DNA of 64,000 nt from Nicotiana tabacum (taxonomy: Eukaryota; Streptophyta; Magnoliopsida; Solanales; Solanaceae): assembly GCF_000715075.1 (NCBI RefSeq), contig NC_134082.1, positions 137,938,948 through 138,002,947 of the forward strand, given 5' to 3'. Position numbers and translations under genes: made by a program. The notes under the pieces were generated by a model. The model saw only the letters and a program-made list of their open reading frames with translations. It was not told the DNA's origin and made no database searches. Shown piece after piece: positions 45,855-57,180 of the stretch. Within the stretch, counting starts at the first letter, position 1, and each line of letters begins with the position of its first letter.

Positions 45855-48227
45855 TGTAGACATGTGATTTTTTATCCTTCCCAAGATTTTATATATTTTA
45901 GTGTGTAAATATTTAGTTTAGGCCTGATATAGCTATTTCAACTCATTTTGACTCGTTTACTTTATTTTGTTACAAGAAAAATGAAAATCACAAAAAAATA
46001 TTTTAGTTTATGTATTTTTCATAAAAACAAAAATTAAAAAAAATATAAAAATGGTACCTTATTTTTATCTTAATATAATTTCGAAAACACAAAAATAGTT
46101 TCATGTTTAGTTTAATTAATTAGGATTAGCTTTGGATTGTGTAGTATTTTTATTTTATTTTAAAAGGAGTCAATTAAGGTGTTGGATCACAATTTTAAGA
46201 GTTTTAGAGCCCAGTTCTTGGCCCAATTTGGATTAGTCCATTAAGCCTAGGGACCCTTCTGGACTCTTCTTTGAAAAAAAAAACAAATAAAGAAGACCCT
46301 AAGGACTTAACACAAATGATTCAGGGACTAATGGGCAAAATACACAAAAGTACACCTAAACCTAAACTTTACCTATAAATTAATGCTTAAAAAAATCAAA
46401 ATCAAAATAAAAAGAAGGAATATAGACAGAAAAAGCTACGCAGCAAATACATGACTCCTCCCCCCTTCGGATCGTCTTCTTCACAGAACCCTGCCCCCTT
46501 GACCTCATCCTTCATCATCAGCCATCGATTCCAAATGGCTGAAGACCCTCCCGTCGTCGCCTCCAACACAAAACCAGCGAGAACAGACCCTCCAATCTCT
46601 ATCGATCTCTGAGAACGACGAGAAGTAGCGGACCCCTCCCATCGCCGGAAATTCAAAAACAGCCCGACCTTCACCCAACTCGCTCACCTCGCCGCTATCC
46701 ACTCCGCCAGCGACCCCATATCCCGCGAGCTTCACCCTCACACACATACACATAGATGGAACAACAGTGTGACCTCCTTGTTCAATACGTCCTTTGGCTG
46801 TTTCACTCTCAGATCTGTTGATCTTCCTTGGTTTGCTGTTTTCACCCCCACTGTCGTTACTTCTTCTTTCGTTTTCCATTAGCTATGCCATTTTCGTATA
46901 GGATTATGAAACTCAGCTATGAAGCACACTAAATGGTATGAAGAAGATCCAAATCGCTAGTCACTGTTGCAATCCGTTGATTTCATTATTTGGTTTAATT
47001 CGAGTTTTTTGGCGAGTTCCGAGTTCGCCGAAGGTCATAGTCTGAGGTTGCCGACGGGGTTTTCCGGCCAAGTTCCGGTTTTAGTTCCTGTTCACACTGT
47101 GTTATTGCAATCGGAAAGGCCATCATTTTAAGGCTCATCTTTAACCTTGTTCTTTCTAAAGTGTTATGTTTGTTGCTTTATCTCTTATGGTTCAGAATGT
47201 TGAATGACTTTTTCATTGTCAGTTGCATATTGTGATTGAAATGAATTAGTTCGTTAAATTAAGTTAATTTCTTGAAATTTGATGATAGCACATATCTATC
47301 TGCTTGATTAAGCTATTTTAAGGACCTTTAATTAGGGACAAATCCTTACACCTTTGGAACATTGACGTGGCATTATGTTGCTTGATATACGGGTTCGAAA
47401 TGATTTGGGTAGTTAAAAGGATGATGGAAATATTGCATTTGTCATTTTAATTATTTTATTTTACTTGCTCGATCCGTTAGTAGCATGTTTAGGCCGACAT
47501 TGTGTAGGCAAACTTTAGGAGCGTAAATGAATAAATCGTGACTACGGGTACGGTTTCCGTGACGTAGTTGCAACACTCAATTTCGAATTTAGTGTTAACC
47601 AAGACCATCTGTAGTTAAATGCTTTTCCCTTTAGGAATCGAGGTGTGCCATTTAGTTGAATTTTCCATGGCCCTCGCAAATTTGAAAGTGCGTAGTTGCT
47701 TTAGGAGTGCTATTTAAAGATTACTTCCCTAAACTCGGGTGCGCATTTATATGACCCAAATTCGAATCTCAACGTTAGATAAAGTGTGTTGCGGACTGCG
47801 GGTGCATTTATGTAACGTGGTTTGAAACATATTTTAAATGACGTTATAATCTTCCTTTAATTAATTAAATAAAGCGGTTATAAAAGTTAAAATTTCACCA
47901 TAGGCTAAAACATGTATTAAAATCAAGTAAGTAGGCCAATAATAATAGTTGAGCGACCATGCTAGCACCACGGAATTCGGGAATGCCTAACACCTTCTCT
48001 CGGGTTAACAGAATTCCTTACCCGGATTTCTGTGTTCACGGACTGTAATACAGAGTCAATTTTTCCTCGATTCGGGATTGGAAACTGGTGACTTGGGACA
48101 CCATAAATCTCCCAAGTGGCGACTCTGAATCTTTAATTGCAATAATCCCGTTTCGGTTATATTTTAATTGGAAAAACTCCCTTATATACTCCTTTCCGAG
48201 GGTGTAAGTGAAAAAGGAGGTGTGACA
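45855..48227 (+). repeat. 3' LTR of element B
   Basis: 2373 bp, starts TGTAGACATGTGATTTTTTA and ends AAAAAGGAGGTGTGACA. Matches 34159-36495 including the CTTCGGATCGTCTTCTTCAC stretch (46465) and CGAGTTTTTTGGCGAGTTCC. It carries an extra short segment near 46268 (CTTTGAAAAAAAAAACAAAT) not seen in the 5' copy. Confidence 0.85.
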
Positions 48228-48835
48228 ACAGTTTCATGTTTCTTTGCTTGTATGGTCATTATATTCTGAAAGAGGACTTTTAGCCTTACATACTAGTGCT
48301 ATTCGATGGCGCTAACGTCCCTTTTGCTGGGGGCGCTGTATCATTTAATGATACAGGTGGTTCTACAGCGAGCGACATCGGCCAGTGATGGCGGTACTCT
48401 CTTCCCAGTAGTCTTAGTGAGCCCCACTCTATCTCGGGGTCATGTCATGTACCTTTTGTTCATTTTCTCATCACATTTTGTGGTATAGCCGGAGCCTTGT
48501 TGCCGACATTTCCCTTTTACTCTTCTATTATATTTAGAGGCTCCGTAGACTGTTTGTGGGTGGTGGTTGATGTTGGGAGTCCAGACTAGAAAAGTTGGTA
48601 CTTGATAAGCTTGTTTTTCATTAAACTTTTAATATTTTGTAAACTATGAATGAATTCATTAACGTAAATGAAATGAAAGTTGCTAATGGAAGATTTCTTA
48701 GTGTTTTGATAAGATGGGATAACATTCCCTCTTTATTCATGAACTAGTTTGGGTTAAATGAAACCTAACAGGCTTGCTCAGCCGAGTTTAGTCAGTTGAG
48801 CGCCGATCGCATTCCTCGATTTTTGGGGCGTGACA
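48228..48835 (+). repeat. Probable solo LTR (right part)
   Basis: Continues with TTTCATGTTTCTTTGCTTGTATGG, has an (ATG)GCG-rich stretch near 48306-48420, and ends CTCGATTTTTGGGGCGTGACA. That terminus is the usual 3' end of this LTR family. Total LTR length with the left part is about 2.94 kb. No primer binding site follows, which argues against a 5' LTR. Confidence 0.6.
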
Positions 48836-50443
48836 TACTCTCCCACTTAGCTTGGAGCCATGTATTACATAATTCTGGAAGCCACCAAGATTCTTTCTTC
48901 GTTGTTGACATGATCTGCAAAACCAACCCGCCAAATTTCTTAGAATCGTTCTGTAAAACCCTAAATTTCTTAGAATCGTTCTGTAAAACCCTTTATAAAT
49001 AATCTGAATCATTAACCACAGTCACATGTCCGACCTATTTACCGGATAGCCAGTAGGATTCTTCGCAGAAGCTTCGCCAACCACGCGACTGCTGACCTGC
49101 TCACATGAGATAACCCACATGTGGAAATGACACGACGACATCTGTTGCTGCACGGGGTACAATCACTATGACATCAATAACCCATCCTGAGCCCGTGCTC
49201 ATTCACCAACTGTACTAGTCCGTTCACTTCTTATGGACATCAACTAAATGTGCAACAATACCTTCCAATTCAAAGTTATATTGCATCCTTCTTCGTAGCA
49301 TGCAACACCCTTTCTGTTGCATCAAATCTCCCGCCATATATTAGCCAATAATTAAAATTATGCCCGTAGACCCAATCACCGTCCACTAAAATTCCCAAAT
49401 CCCTCTAAACGTTTCCTCAGGGTGTGTAGTCATCCTGCCACTGAACTCACATGCTACCCTGTCACTCTCCCACTTTGGTCAAACTCATTCCTTTAAGCAA
49501 CTACTCGACTTTCGCTTCATACATCTGGCCTTCCATAAATTTGACCACCGCCTGACACTTCCCACTTGTCCTTCCTCATCCTTGGATGCCCAGTTGCCTT
49601 AGATCAATGTCTATTTTTGTAGCACTTGAACCGATAGATCGGTACTAACTTCAACCCTTTCTGAAGATCCTTCTTCTCGAGCCATCAACATTAGGCATAC
49701 CCATTCAATCCTGAACCACTGCACCACGCTATCTCTGACAACCACATCTCCGATACTATCTCACAACATCCTGCCCAAAGGCGAATTGTAGAAGATCATA
49801 ACACCGGCGAACTTAACACATACAATCAAGGACGACGACACCACGTCGCAGATAGAAATTCCACCACAATTAAAAATACCAAGTCTCGTTACTTTATCAA
49901 CCCAAACCTGATCATTAATAGTTCGATTTCCTTTCCTCCGCCGGAAATAAAATACTGAATCTTTGAATCATGCACTAAGTAGACCTCTATTTCACGTCAT
50001 CCAATGACCCGACACATGAGCAAGTATCCTACCATAACATCAACACTATACGATAACCAATCATAAGCATTATAGAAACTTGCGCATAGCCTCAAACTCC
50101 CAAAAGTACAGCTACCGAGCTGAAATGTCATAATATCCTTCCGCAAGGCAATGACAATAGCCCAACCAACTATGTTGGGAGAAACATACCGCACCACATC
50201 TGTAGTACAATTAAAATTCCTATATTCTTATTTATAAGAAGCGCTTCGCATCGCATAAGATTGAGTAGGAAGGTAACAAGGGCATAAGTCTCAAAGGGAA
50301 TCAAATCGCACGATGAGGAATCAAGAAGGGAAGTGCTCCTAAAAGCCATGTATCCTCACAAAGATAAGTACATACGACTCCGTACTAATACGCGAGACTC
50401 TACTAGACTTGCTCATAACTCGTGAAACCTAAGGTAACTTAGT
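48836..50443 (-). other. Minus-strand element interior, 5' segment (leader)
   Basis: About 1.6 kb between the solo LTR and the primer binding site. No gag start or capsid motif is visible in any frame, which supports a non-coding element. Carries the perfect two-copy 30-bp tandem at 48933-48992. Confidence 0.6.
48933..48992. repeat. Perfect two-copy 30-bp tandem duplication
   Basis: Units at 48933-48962 and 48963-48992 are identical at all 30 bases (each starts AAATTTCTTAGAATCG). In a sequence otherwise full of substitutions this suggests a recent local duplication. Confidence 0.9.
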
Positions 50444-50455
50444 GCTCTGGTACCT
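50444..50455 (-). other. Primer binding site, tRNA-Met type
   Basis: On the minus strand AGGTACCAGAGC matches the initiator-Met-type consensus TGGTATCAGAGC at 10 of 12 positions. It lies three bases inside the end of the 5' LTR, fixing the element's orientation. Confidence 0.75.
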
Positions 50456-50458
50456 TGT

Positions 50459-53308
50459 TGTCACGATTCAAAATCCACTAAGGGTCGTGATGGCACCGAA
50501 TACCACTGTCAGGCAAGCCAATACCAAATAACTAGGAATTTCTTATTGTAATATTTTTGAAATTGTTTCCTTTATACATTAAGCATAAGTAATGAATTTC
50601 ACAGTATAAACAATGATGTCTTTAACAAACTTATTATTAAATAATCCCATAATCATCCCAGAACCCGGTGTCACAAGTGCATGAGCAATCACTAGGAAAT
50701 AAAATAAAGTACAATAACTGTCCGAAATATAAATTTGGATATAAAGTAAATACAATACTCTGAAAAAGGCTATGCTAGCTGTGGGTCGCCTCAAGGAATG
50801 CAGCTCACCTAAGTCTCCATATCATCCATGCTGTTATGCCCATTATGCCACTACAGGTACATATGTATATGGAACAAAAATGCACAGCAAGTGTAGCATG
50901 AGTACGAAAACAACGTGTAGTTAGTAAAGTATCCCATCTAATCTCAAAAAAGAAGAGACGAGAGGTCGACTTTAACACTTACTAGTGGTCCAATAATATA
51001 GTAAATCAAGGATTTTCATAAAAATGGTTGTAACTCAATAACATGAGGCAAGTAAATAGTTCATTCATTTATAGGAAATTCCCAAATTCGATTTCATCAT
51101 TTATACATTTATCTCAGGCCAAGGAGAAAAAATATCAATATCTATGAATTTCAAGGCAAGTAATACAAGCATGCGCAAATCATGCCAAGGTCCTACGGCC
51201 CGATCCAACAAATATTTAAATTGTGCACTACCAGAGGGTCGAATGGCATGAACCATAGCTGCATCTATTACCTCACTCGTGAATAATACATGCGACGCGG
51301 TCAAATATAAATAAACAATCACCCCGCTCACGAATCATACATGCAACCGAGGTACACATAGAAATACACATTCAAGCAGTCAATCAAGACTTCCTCAGGG
51401 AAAACAATTTTTCAAGGAGGTGAAATTTCTCTTTTACAATCGATAAAACGAAGTTTAACTCCTTTAGGAAATCATTTACCACCTCGATACGATTAAAGCA
51501 ATTTAAACTATCAATAAGGTTACAATTATTTCAAGTAGAGCATACTTTTGGGTCCTAGACTACCAGGGCATAAGCATAATAGTCGTTACGCACGGACTCT
51601 CGTCACCTCGTGTGTACGTAGCCCCCACAAATAGAAGCACATATCCAATTAATTCACCTATGGGGATAATTCCCTCTTACAAGGTTAGAAAGGCGACTTA
51701 CCTCGCTCCGAAATTCCATAACCGGCATTCCATGCCCTTTCGAAGACTCAAATCGATGCATAACACTCCAAAACTAGCCAATAATTATGCAAACCCATTA
51801 ATTAATGCTCAATTACTCATAATAATCCAATTTATAACAATTTCTAACCCCGATCGAAAAGTTGACAAAATCGCTCTAGAGCCCACGTGCCCGGATTTCG
51901 AAATTTTAGATAAACTTTACCCATAACCTCACGAACTCGAATATATAATTTACTCTCAATTTCATGTCCAAAATCGCGATCAAAATCCAAGAATACCAAA
52001 TTTTTAGGTTTTCCTCAAAATCCCAACTTTCTACTAATTTCCATGTTAAAACATATACATAATCGATGTATTTAACTCAAACTAGTATGAACCACTTACC
52101 TCATGCTTGGTGGTGAAAATGGTACCTCAGAGTTGCTCCAAAATTGGCTCCCATGGAAGAAATGGGGTTGAAATGAGCCAAACCCCTGATTTAAAGAACC
52201 TCACCGCCTCTAACATTTCTACACCTGTGGTCACTAGACTGCTTCTGCAGTTCCGCAGGTGTAGCCCTTCTACCACTCCTACGGTTCTTCACCAGGCTGC
52301 CATTTTCGCTTATGCACCTAACCTACCAAAGGTGCGGTCCCGTGTCTATGGCTATATGACCACATTTTTGGTCTCTTCACTTCTAGACCAACACCACATA
52401 TGCGTCCCTTATGGCTACTTCTACGGTTCAGCACCTGCAGCCCAAGCCTCACAGGTGCGGTTACACTAGAAGGCAGCTATTTTACTTCTTCAAATTCAAA
52501 AATTGATTCGTTAACCATCCAGAATCCAATCGAGGCTCCCCGGGAACCCGTCCACTCATACCAACTAGTCCCAAAACATAATGCGGACCTTCTCGGGGAC
52601 CCAAATCACATCAAACAACGTCGAAATCACGAATCACACCTCAATTCGAGTTTTATGAACTTTAGAACTTCAAACTTCTACATTCGATGCCGAAACCTAT
52701 CAAAGCACGTCCGATTGACCTCAAATTTGGCACACAAGTCATGTTCGACATTATGGACCTACTCCAACTTTCGAAATTGGAATTCGACCCCGATATCAAA
52801 AAGTCTACCTCTGGTCAAACTTCTCAAAAATCTTCAAATTTCTAACTTTCGCCAAATGACTACAAAATGACCTACGGAACTCCAAATCCACTTCCGATCG
52901 TTCTCCCAATACCAGAATCACCATACAGAGCTATTCCAGACTCAGAATCCCAAATGAACATTGATAAGACTGAAATACACTTCAACCCAAACTTATGAAA
53001 TTCTTCCAAAATACTAACTTCCTCAATAGGCGCCGAAATGCTCCCTAGTCATCAAAAACCCGATTCAAACATACGTCTAAGTCCAAAATCATCATACGAA
53101 ACTGCTGGAAACTTCAAATCCAGATTATGAGGTCATTTACCTAAAAATCCAATCTTAGTCAATTATGCCAACTTAAAGCTTTCGAAATGAGAATTTTCTT
53201 TCTACATCAACTCCGAACTTCCCGAAATTCAATCTTGGCCATGCGTACAAGTCATAATACTGGCCTCAAACCACTGAATAACATGCTACAACTGATCAGG
53301 TCATTATA
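50459..53308 (-). repeat. 5' LTR of minus-strand gypsy element
   Basis: Partner of 12499-15384. On the plus strand it runs from TGTCACGATTCAAAATCC to GATCAGGTCATTATA, so on the minus strand its first bases are TATAATGACC, with the canonical TG changed to TA. The primer binding site follows immediately on the minus strand. Confidence 0.85.
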
Positions 53309-55009
53309 GTAGATGCGGTCCTCTAACTGAAGGTGCAGAAATCGTTGAAGGCAGTGACCTTCATTTAATATGATAATGTGTCATTTTGACACATTTCACT
53401 CCATTCTTGGGCGATTTGAGAGCTTTAAAAGGGGATGTTTCAGCCTAGTATTGTGAGGTAAGTTGTTTCTACTTAATTTGAGTTTAATACATAGTTTATG
53501 GGTAGATTACACCATGTAAATTAGTGGAAAGTATAGGTTTATAGTAAAACCTAGGGTTTTGACAAAAATGAGATTTAACCACAAATTTTGTTATGGAATG
53601 TAGTAGAAATCATATGTTCTTGATTCTTAGGTTATGGGTAAGAACTTTCTTCAAAACATTTCCCGAAATCTGGGCCCGTGGGCGAATCTTAGGAACCTTG
53701 CATTTATGGTTGGAAAATTAGTTTAATAGTTAGAATACGAACTCTTGAGCATATATTGACTAGTTCTTACCCCATTTGAATAGTTTTGGATCTTTCGTCT
53801 ATGATTTGAGGGTTTGAGCGCATTCTTGAAATTGAAGTAAGCTTTGGGACATGGTAAGTCTCTTTTATAACCTTGTAAGAGGGAATTAACCCCATAGGTG
53901 AATTAAATAAATGTATGTTACTATCTGTGGGGGCTACGTATGTACGTGGTGACGAGAATCCGTGTAGCTATTATTATGCTAATTGTTCGGGTAGTTTAGG
54001 ACCTGTATCATGCTATACTTGCAAATGCTTGCATCCTTGATTGCTACTAAGAGCACTTAGGACATGCTAGAAATTGGTAAATAAATATAGGCGGTTATAC
54101 TCACTTACCTGAGAACTTGTATGAATTATGTGACTATAAATGAGCAATGTATGCTTACTTGATAATAAATTGCTATTTGTGGATCGGGCCGATTGCCTCG
54201 GTAGAAAATAGATGCATCTATGGTTCGTTCCATTCGACCCTCTAGCAGTGCACACTTTATTATTATATCGGACCGGGCCGTAAGACCTCGACACAATGTC
54301 GCATGTTATTTATGTGGAACTTTCCATGATTTACCCTACTTAACTGCTTTGAAATGTAACTTATTACATGACATGACTGAAATTGATATGTTGTTAAGAA
54401 AGAATATCTTATTTCTCCTTGTTATTGGACTGCCATTATATTCATGCTTAGCGTAACACTTAAACTGTATTATTATTGACCTTAGAAGGTGTCAAGTCGA
54501 CCCCTCGTCACTACTTCTTCAAGGTTAGACTGGATACTTGCTGGGTACATGTTGTTTATGTACTCATACTATGCTTCTGTACTTAAATATACAGGATCTG
54601 AGGCAGGTGCATCTAGCTGCCTGTACGTCACGCATTCCTGATACTTGATCGAGATCTCACGATGAGCTGCCCCTTCTGAGCCGTTCAGCAACATACCAGA
54701 GTCTCTCTTTTAGTTTTTCACTATCTATTCTATTTCAGGCAGTAGGATAGTAGTATTTTTGTATATTCTACTAGTTTCCCTAGTACTTGTGACACTAGTT
54801 CCTGGCACACACATTGGTGGGCTATTACTTTTGGGTTGAATATATATTATTATGAATTTGTTAATTATCGATTGTTTTAAAATTAATACTTAGTAAATGT
54901 TGGGATTGTTTGGTAAAACAAATGAGAACTCACTAGTTGATTAGGGTTGGCTTGCCTAGCAACGGTATTAGGCACCATCACGACCTATAATGAAATTTTG
55001 GTCATGACA
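53309..55009 (+). repeat. 3' LTR of Tekay-like element, right part
   Basis: Continues the LTR after the nested insertion, again with GATGCGGTCC near the break. It ends GAAATTTTGGTCATGACA at 55009, the usual terminus of this LTR type. Combined length with the left part is about 2.6 kb, close to the 2.85-2.89 kb of the related minus-strand LTRs. Short predicted ORFs inside (for example 54220-54456) are LTR sequence. An IL60-like or gene function is not supported. Confidence 0.75.
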
Positions 55010-55108
55010 ACTTTGAATTACACTTGTTTCCTATTTTTCAAACAAAGAACAACTTGTCAGTTTGAAATAATGGCTGGTTTTATGGCCTTGAGCATTTCAG
55101 TCACTTGG

Positions 55109-55505
55109 TCTTGGCCCAGAACTTTACCATGATGGTTAATCACTTGGGACTTAACCTTTTCAACTTTATTTTGCCTTTGTGGGCATTTCACTTTGATTTG
55201 TTTTTTTTCGATTTTTAACTTCGGAGCATTGGGGAACTTCTTGGCTCCTCAAACTTTGCTACAACGGCTAGTCGCGTGGGGCTTAACCTTTTCTAACTTT
55301 ATTTCGCCTTCATAGGCCTTTCATTTATGGCTTCTTTCTTCCAACTTCAATTTTAGAGCATTTGGGGTACCTTGGCTTTTCAAACCTTTGCCGAGACGGT
55401 TAGCCATGTGGGACTCAACCTTTTCAACTTCATTTGCCTTTATAGGTACTTCAATTTAATTTTCTCCTTCCAAGAGTTTTGATTTTGAAGCATCAGCTAC
55501 CATGG
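55109..55505 (-). repeat. Three-copy 123-140 bp tandem repeat in the 3' UTR of D
   Basis: Plus-strand units start at 55109, 55232 and 55372 with CTTGGC, then CTTTGC/TACC…GACGGTTAG and CACTTGGGACTTAACCTTTTC-like sequence. They end near TTTTAGAGCATTTGGGG. This is a third, unrelated array sequence in the same place as the arrays in A and B. Confidence 0.8.
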
Positions 55506-56667
55506 CCACTCGAGGTCGACTAGATGCCCCTAACGAGGCTGGATGCCTTTTGCATATTAGCTTGTATCAAATGAGAACCCTGTATATTAATCTTGCCATC
55601 CCTTCTTTGTCTTAGTTTTGGAACATAGTTAGACCGAAAGGGATTCAAAGAAAAGCACACAATGGAATAGACAAATTAATTTAGACGAGAGGTATCCCTT
55701 TCGGGGAAAATAAAGAAGGACTTATCTGGAGTGCATGCAGACTTCAATGAACATGACATGCCTTTTAGACTGGATGCATGTTCTCTATAAAACCGTCCAA
55801 CTCTCAAAAATTCATCACAACTTATGCCTTCAAACCGAGAAACCTTGCCAGGATTTTATTGATGCCGATGGTTGTGAGGATCCTCTTTTCGATCAGTGGA
55901 ACCCTTTGCGGGTTTTCACCAGCTGACCTCTCTCATTTCTCTTCTCATTGTCGCATTGTAGTACTCTTTGCGAGTTTTCACTAACAAGACTCTCTCATTT
56001 TAGTTTCTCTACTTACCATTGTCTTACGGTGCCTGTAGGGGTTTTCACCGATAAGCCTCTCTCATTTTATTTCTCTAATTTGGTTGTATCAGATCCAAGT
56101 AACTGTATCCTCCAATTTTGAACTTCTTTAACGATTGATTGGAAGGACTTGAATAGGATTTGGGGTAAAAAGAATTTGGATTGAATTACAACTTTAAAAC
56201 CTTTTAGGCGAAACCATCGCCGAACCATTATAACTTCTGCCCAGTTTTAACTTTTGGGGGAATTTGAATTTTTATTTTGGTGTGACTAAATCCTAGAGAG
56301 AGGCTGCCTACGTATCCTTTCGGAATCAAGTCTAACGTAGTTCAGGGAACTTTGTTTTTTTCTTTTGTTTTTTCTGTTTTGGTTTGTTTTCTTTTTCTTT
56401 TTCCTTTTCCTTTTCCTTTTCCTCTCTTTTTTACATTCATTTAAATTTCTTTGTCTTTTATTCCACTTTTTTGTATCTTTCTTTTTCTTCTCTTTTTCAT
56501 TTCATTTTTTTCAATTTTTTGTTCAATAACACTTTCAGGTTCCAAAGAGGGTAGTCAAAGAAGAGTGACCGGCTCAAATTTGTTTACAAAAGGGTTAATG
56601 GTGTTTGGGTAGCGAGAATGAAAGCCTTCATCATCCCAGCCAGAGAGTATTAATACTATTTGGAGGA
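55506..56667 (-). other. 3' untranslated region of D
   Basis: Non-coding, with TTTTCACCGATAAGCCTCTCTC-type segments that are the complement of the GAGAGAGTCTTATTGGTGAAA copies in B. Holds the recurrent TACGTAGGC-type block at 56300-56346 (minus strand). A (CCTTTT)n-type run lies at 56396-56424. Confidence 0.65.
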
Positions 56668-56964
56668 TCAAACATAGTACTTTTTGACTGCATTTGCATT
56701 AGCAATTGTTTCTGGGACATTTCCTTCGATGTTTCCCAAGTACAACGCTCTCTTTTGACAGTACTCTTGTTAGTTACCATATAATGGATCTTTCCAACTC
56801 GGAGCCAATTTTTCTTTAGCTGTTCCAAATCTTTGTTTTATTTCTTTAAACTTATCCTTATTGCAATCTAATTCTTGATTCATCATTTCGGGGTCTAACA
56901 ACGTTTTAGAATCTGGGCATGATGTCTGCAAGCCTATCATGTTATTGAAATCCGCACTTAACAA
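56668..56964 (-). pseudogene. Integrase C-terminal remnant of D
   Basis: On the minus strand DKFKEIKQRFGTAKEKLAPS and WKDPLYGN end at a stop. One frame over, ALYLGNIEGNVPETIANANA and VKKYYV continue to a TGA at 56668-56670. The LAPSWKGP…ALYLGNIEG…NADAVKKYYV-type order is the known tail of integrase in this lineage, so one frameshift is present. It lies directly downstream of gag with no RT. Confidence 0.75.
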
Positions 56965-57180
56965 AACTGAAAAGAAAATAAGAAAAATTACAAGATTAAG
57001 AAAAGAGACAATCCCGAAAGAATTTCATATGATTTTTTTTTTGATTTTTTGTAAAGATTGAAGGGTTTACATCAGAAAGTAAGACAATAAAATAAAATGT
57101 CGGGATCACACCCTAAGATAATCTGGACAGAAAAAGGATAGCAAGACTGGCTACCGATACTCACGTCTGATGGGGAACTT
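56965..57180 (-). other. Short spacer between gag and integrase remnant of D
   Basis: About 0.2 kb of non-coding sequence, minus-strand direction from gag end to integrase tail. The deletion of most of pol falls here. Confidence 0.5.

Larger units (their letters stand above)
34159..48227 (+). mobile_element. Tat/Ogre-like LTR retrotransposon B (non-autonomous)
   Basis: LTRs at 34159-36495 and 45855-48227 start TGTAGACATGTGATTTT. The primer site TGGCGACTCTGCTGGGGA follows the 5' LTR and AAATAGGGGCAGC precedes the 3' LTR. The interior has a long leader, broken gag, a spacer and only the integrase C-terminal end; protease through most of integrase is missing. A 45-bp tandem array lies in the 3' untranslated region. 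It is related to A throughout, but its LTR interiors are only partly similar. Flanking five-base sequences ACTAT and ACAGT match at 3 of 5. It interrupts the solo LTR. Confidence 0.85.
12499..53308 (-). mobile_element. Minus-strand, apparently non-coding gypsy element (LARD-like) hosting further insertions
   Basis: Direct repeats of 2.89 and 2.85 kb (12499-15384 and 50459-53308) read on the minus strand from a degenerate TGTAATGACC to GATCGTGACA. Next to the right LTR a tRNA-Met-type primer site lies on the minus strand (50444-50455), so the right copy is the 5' LTR. A purine run (TAAGTGTGAGAGAA) and a GAAGACGAATG motif precede the 3' LTR near 15385-15430. The interior, after removing nested elements (15385-17036, 30652-31826, 48836-50443; about 4.4 kb), shows no gag or pol. 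Its LTRs are related to those of the Tekay-like element it sits in. The flanking five bases (CAGGA and GTAGA) do not match well. Confidence 0.8.

Noticed and set aside
12494..53313. Target-site duplication of the minus-strand element (CAGGA against GTAGA)
   Set aside because: Only 2 of 5 positions match, so I do not claim a duplication, although the LTR ends themselves are well placed.
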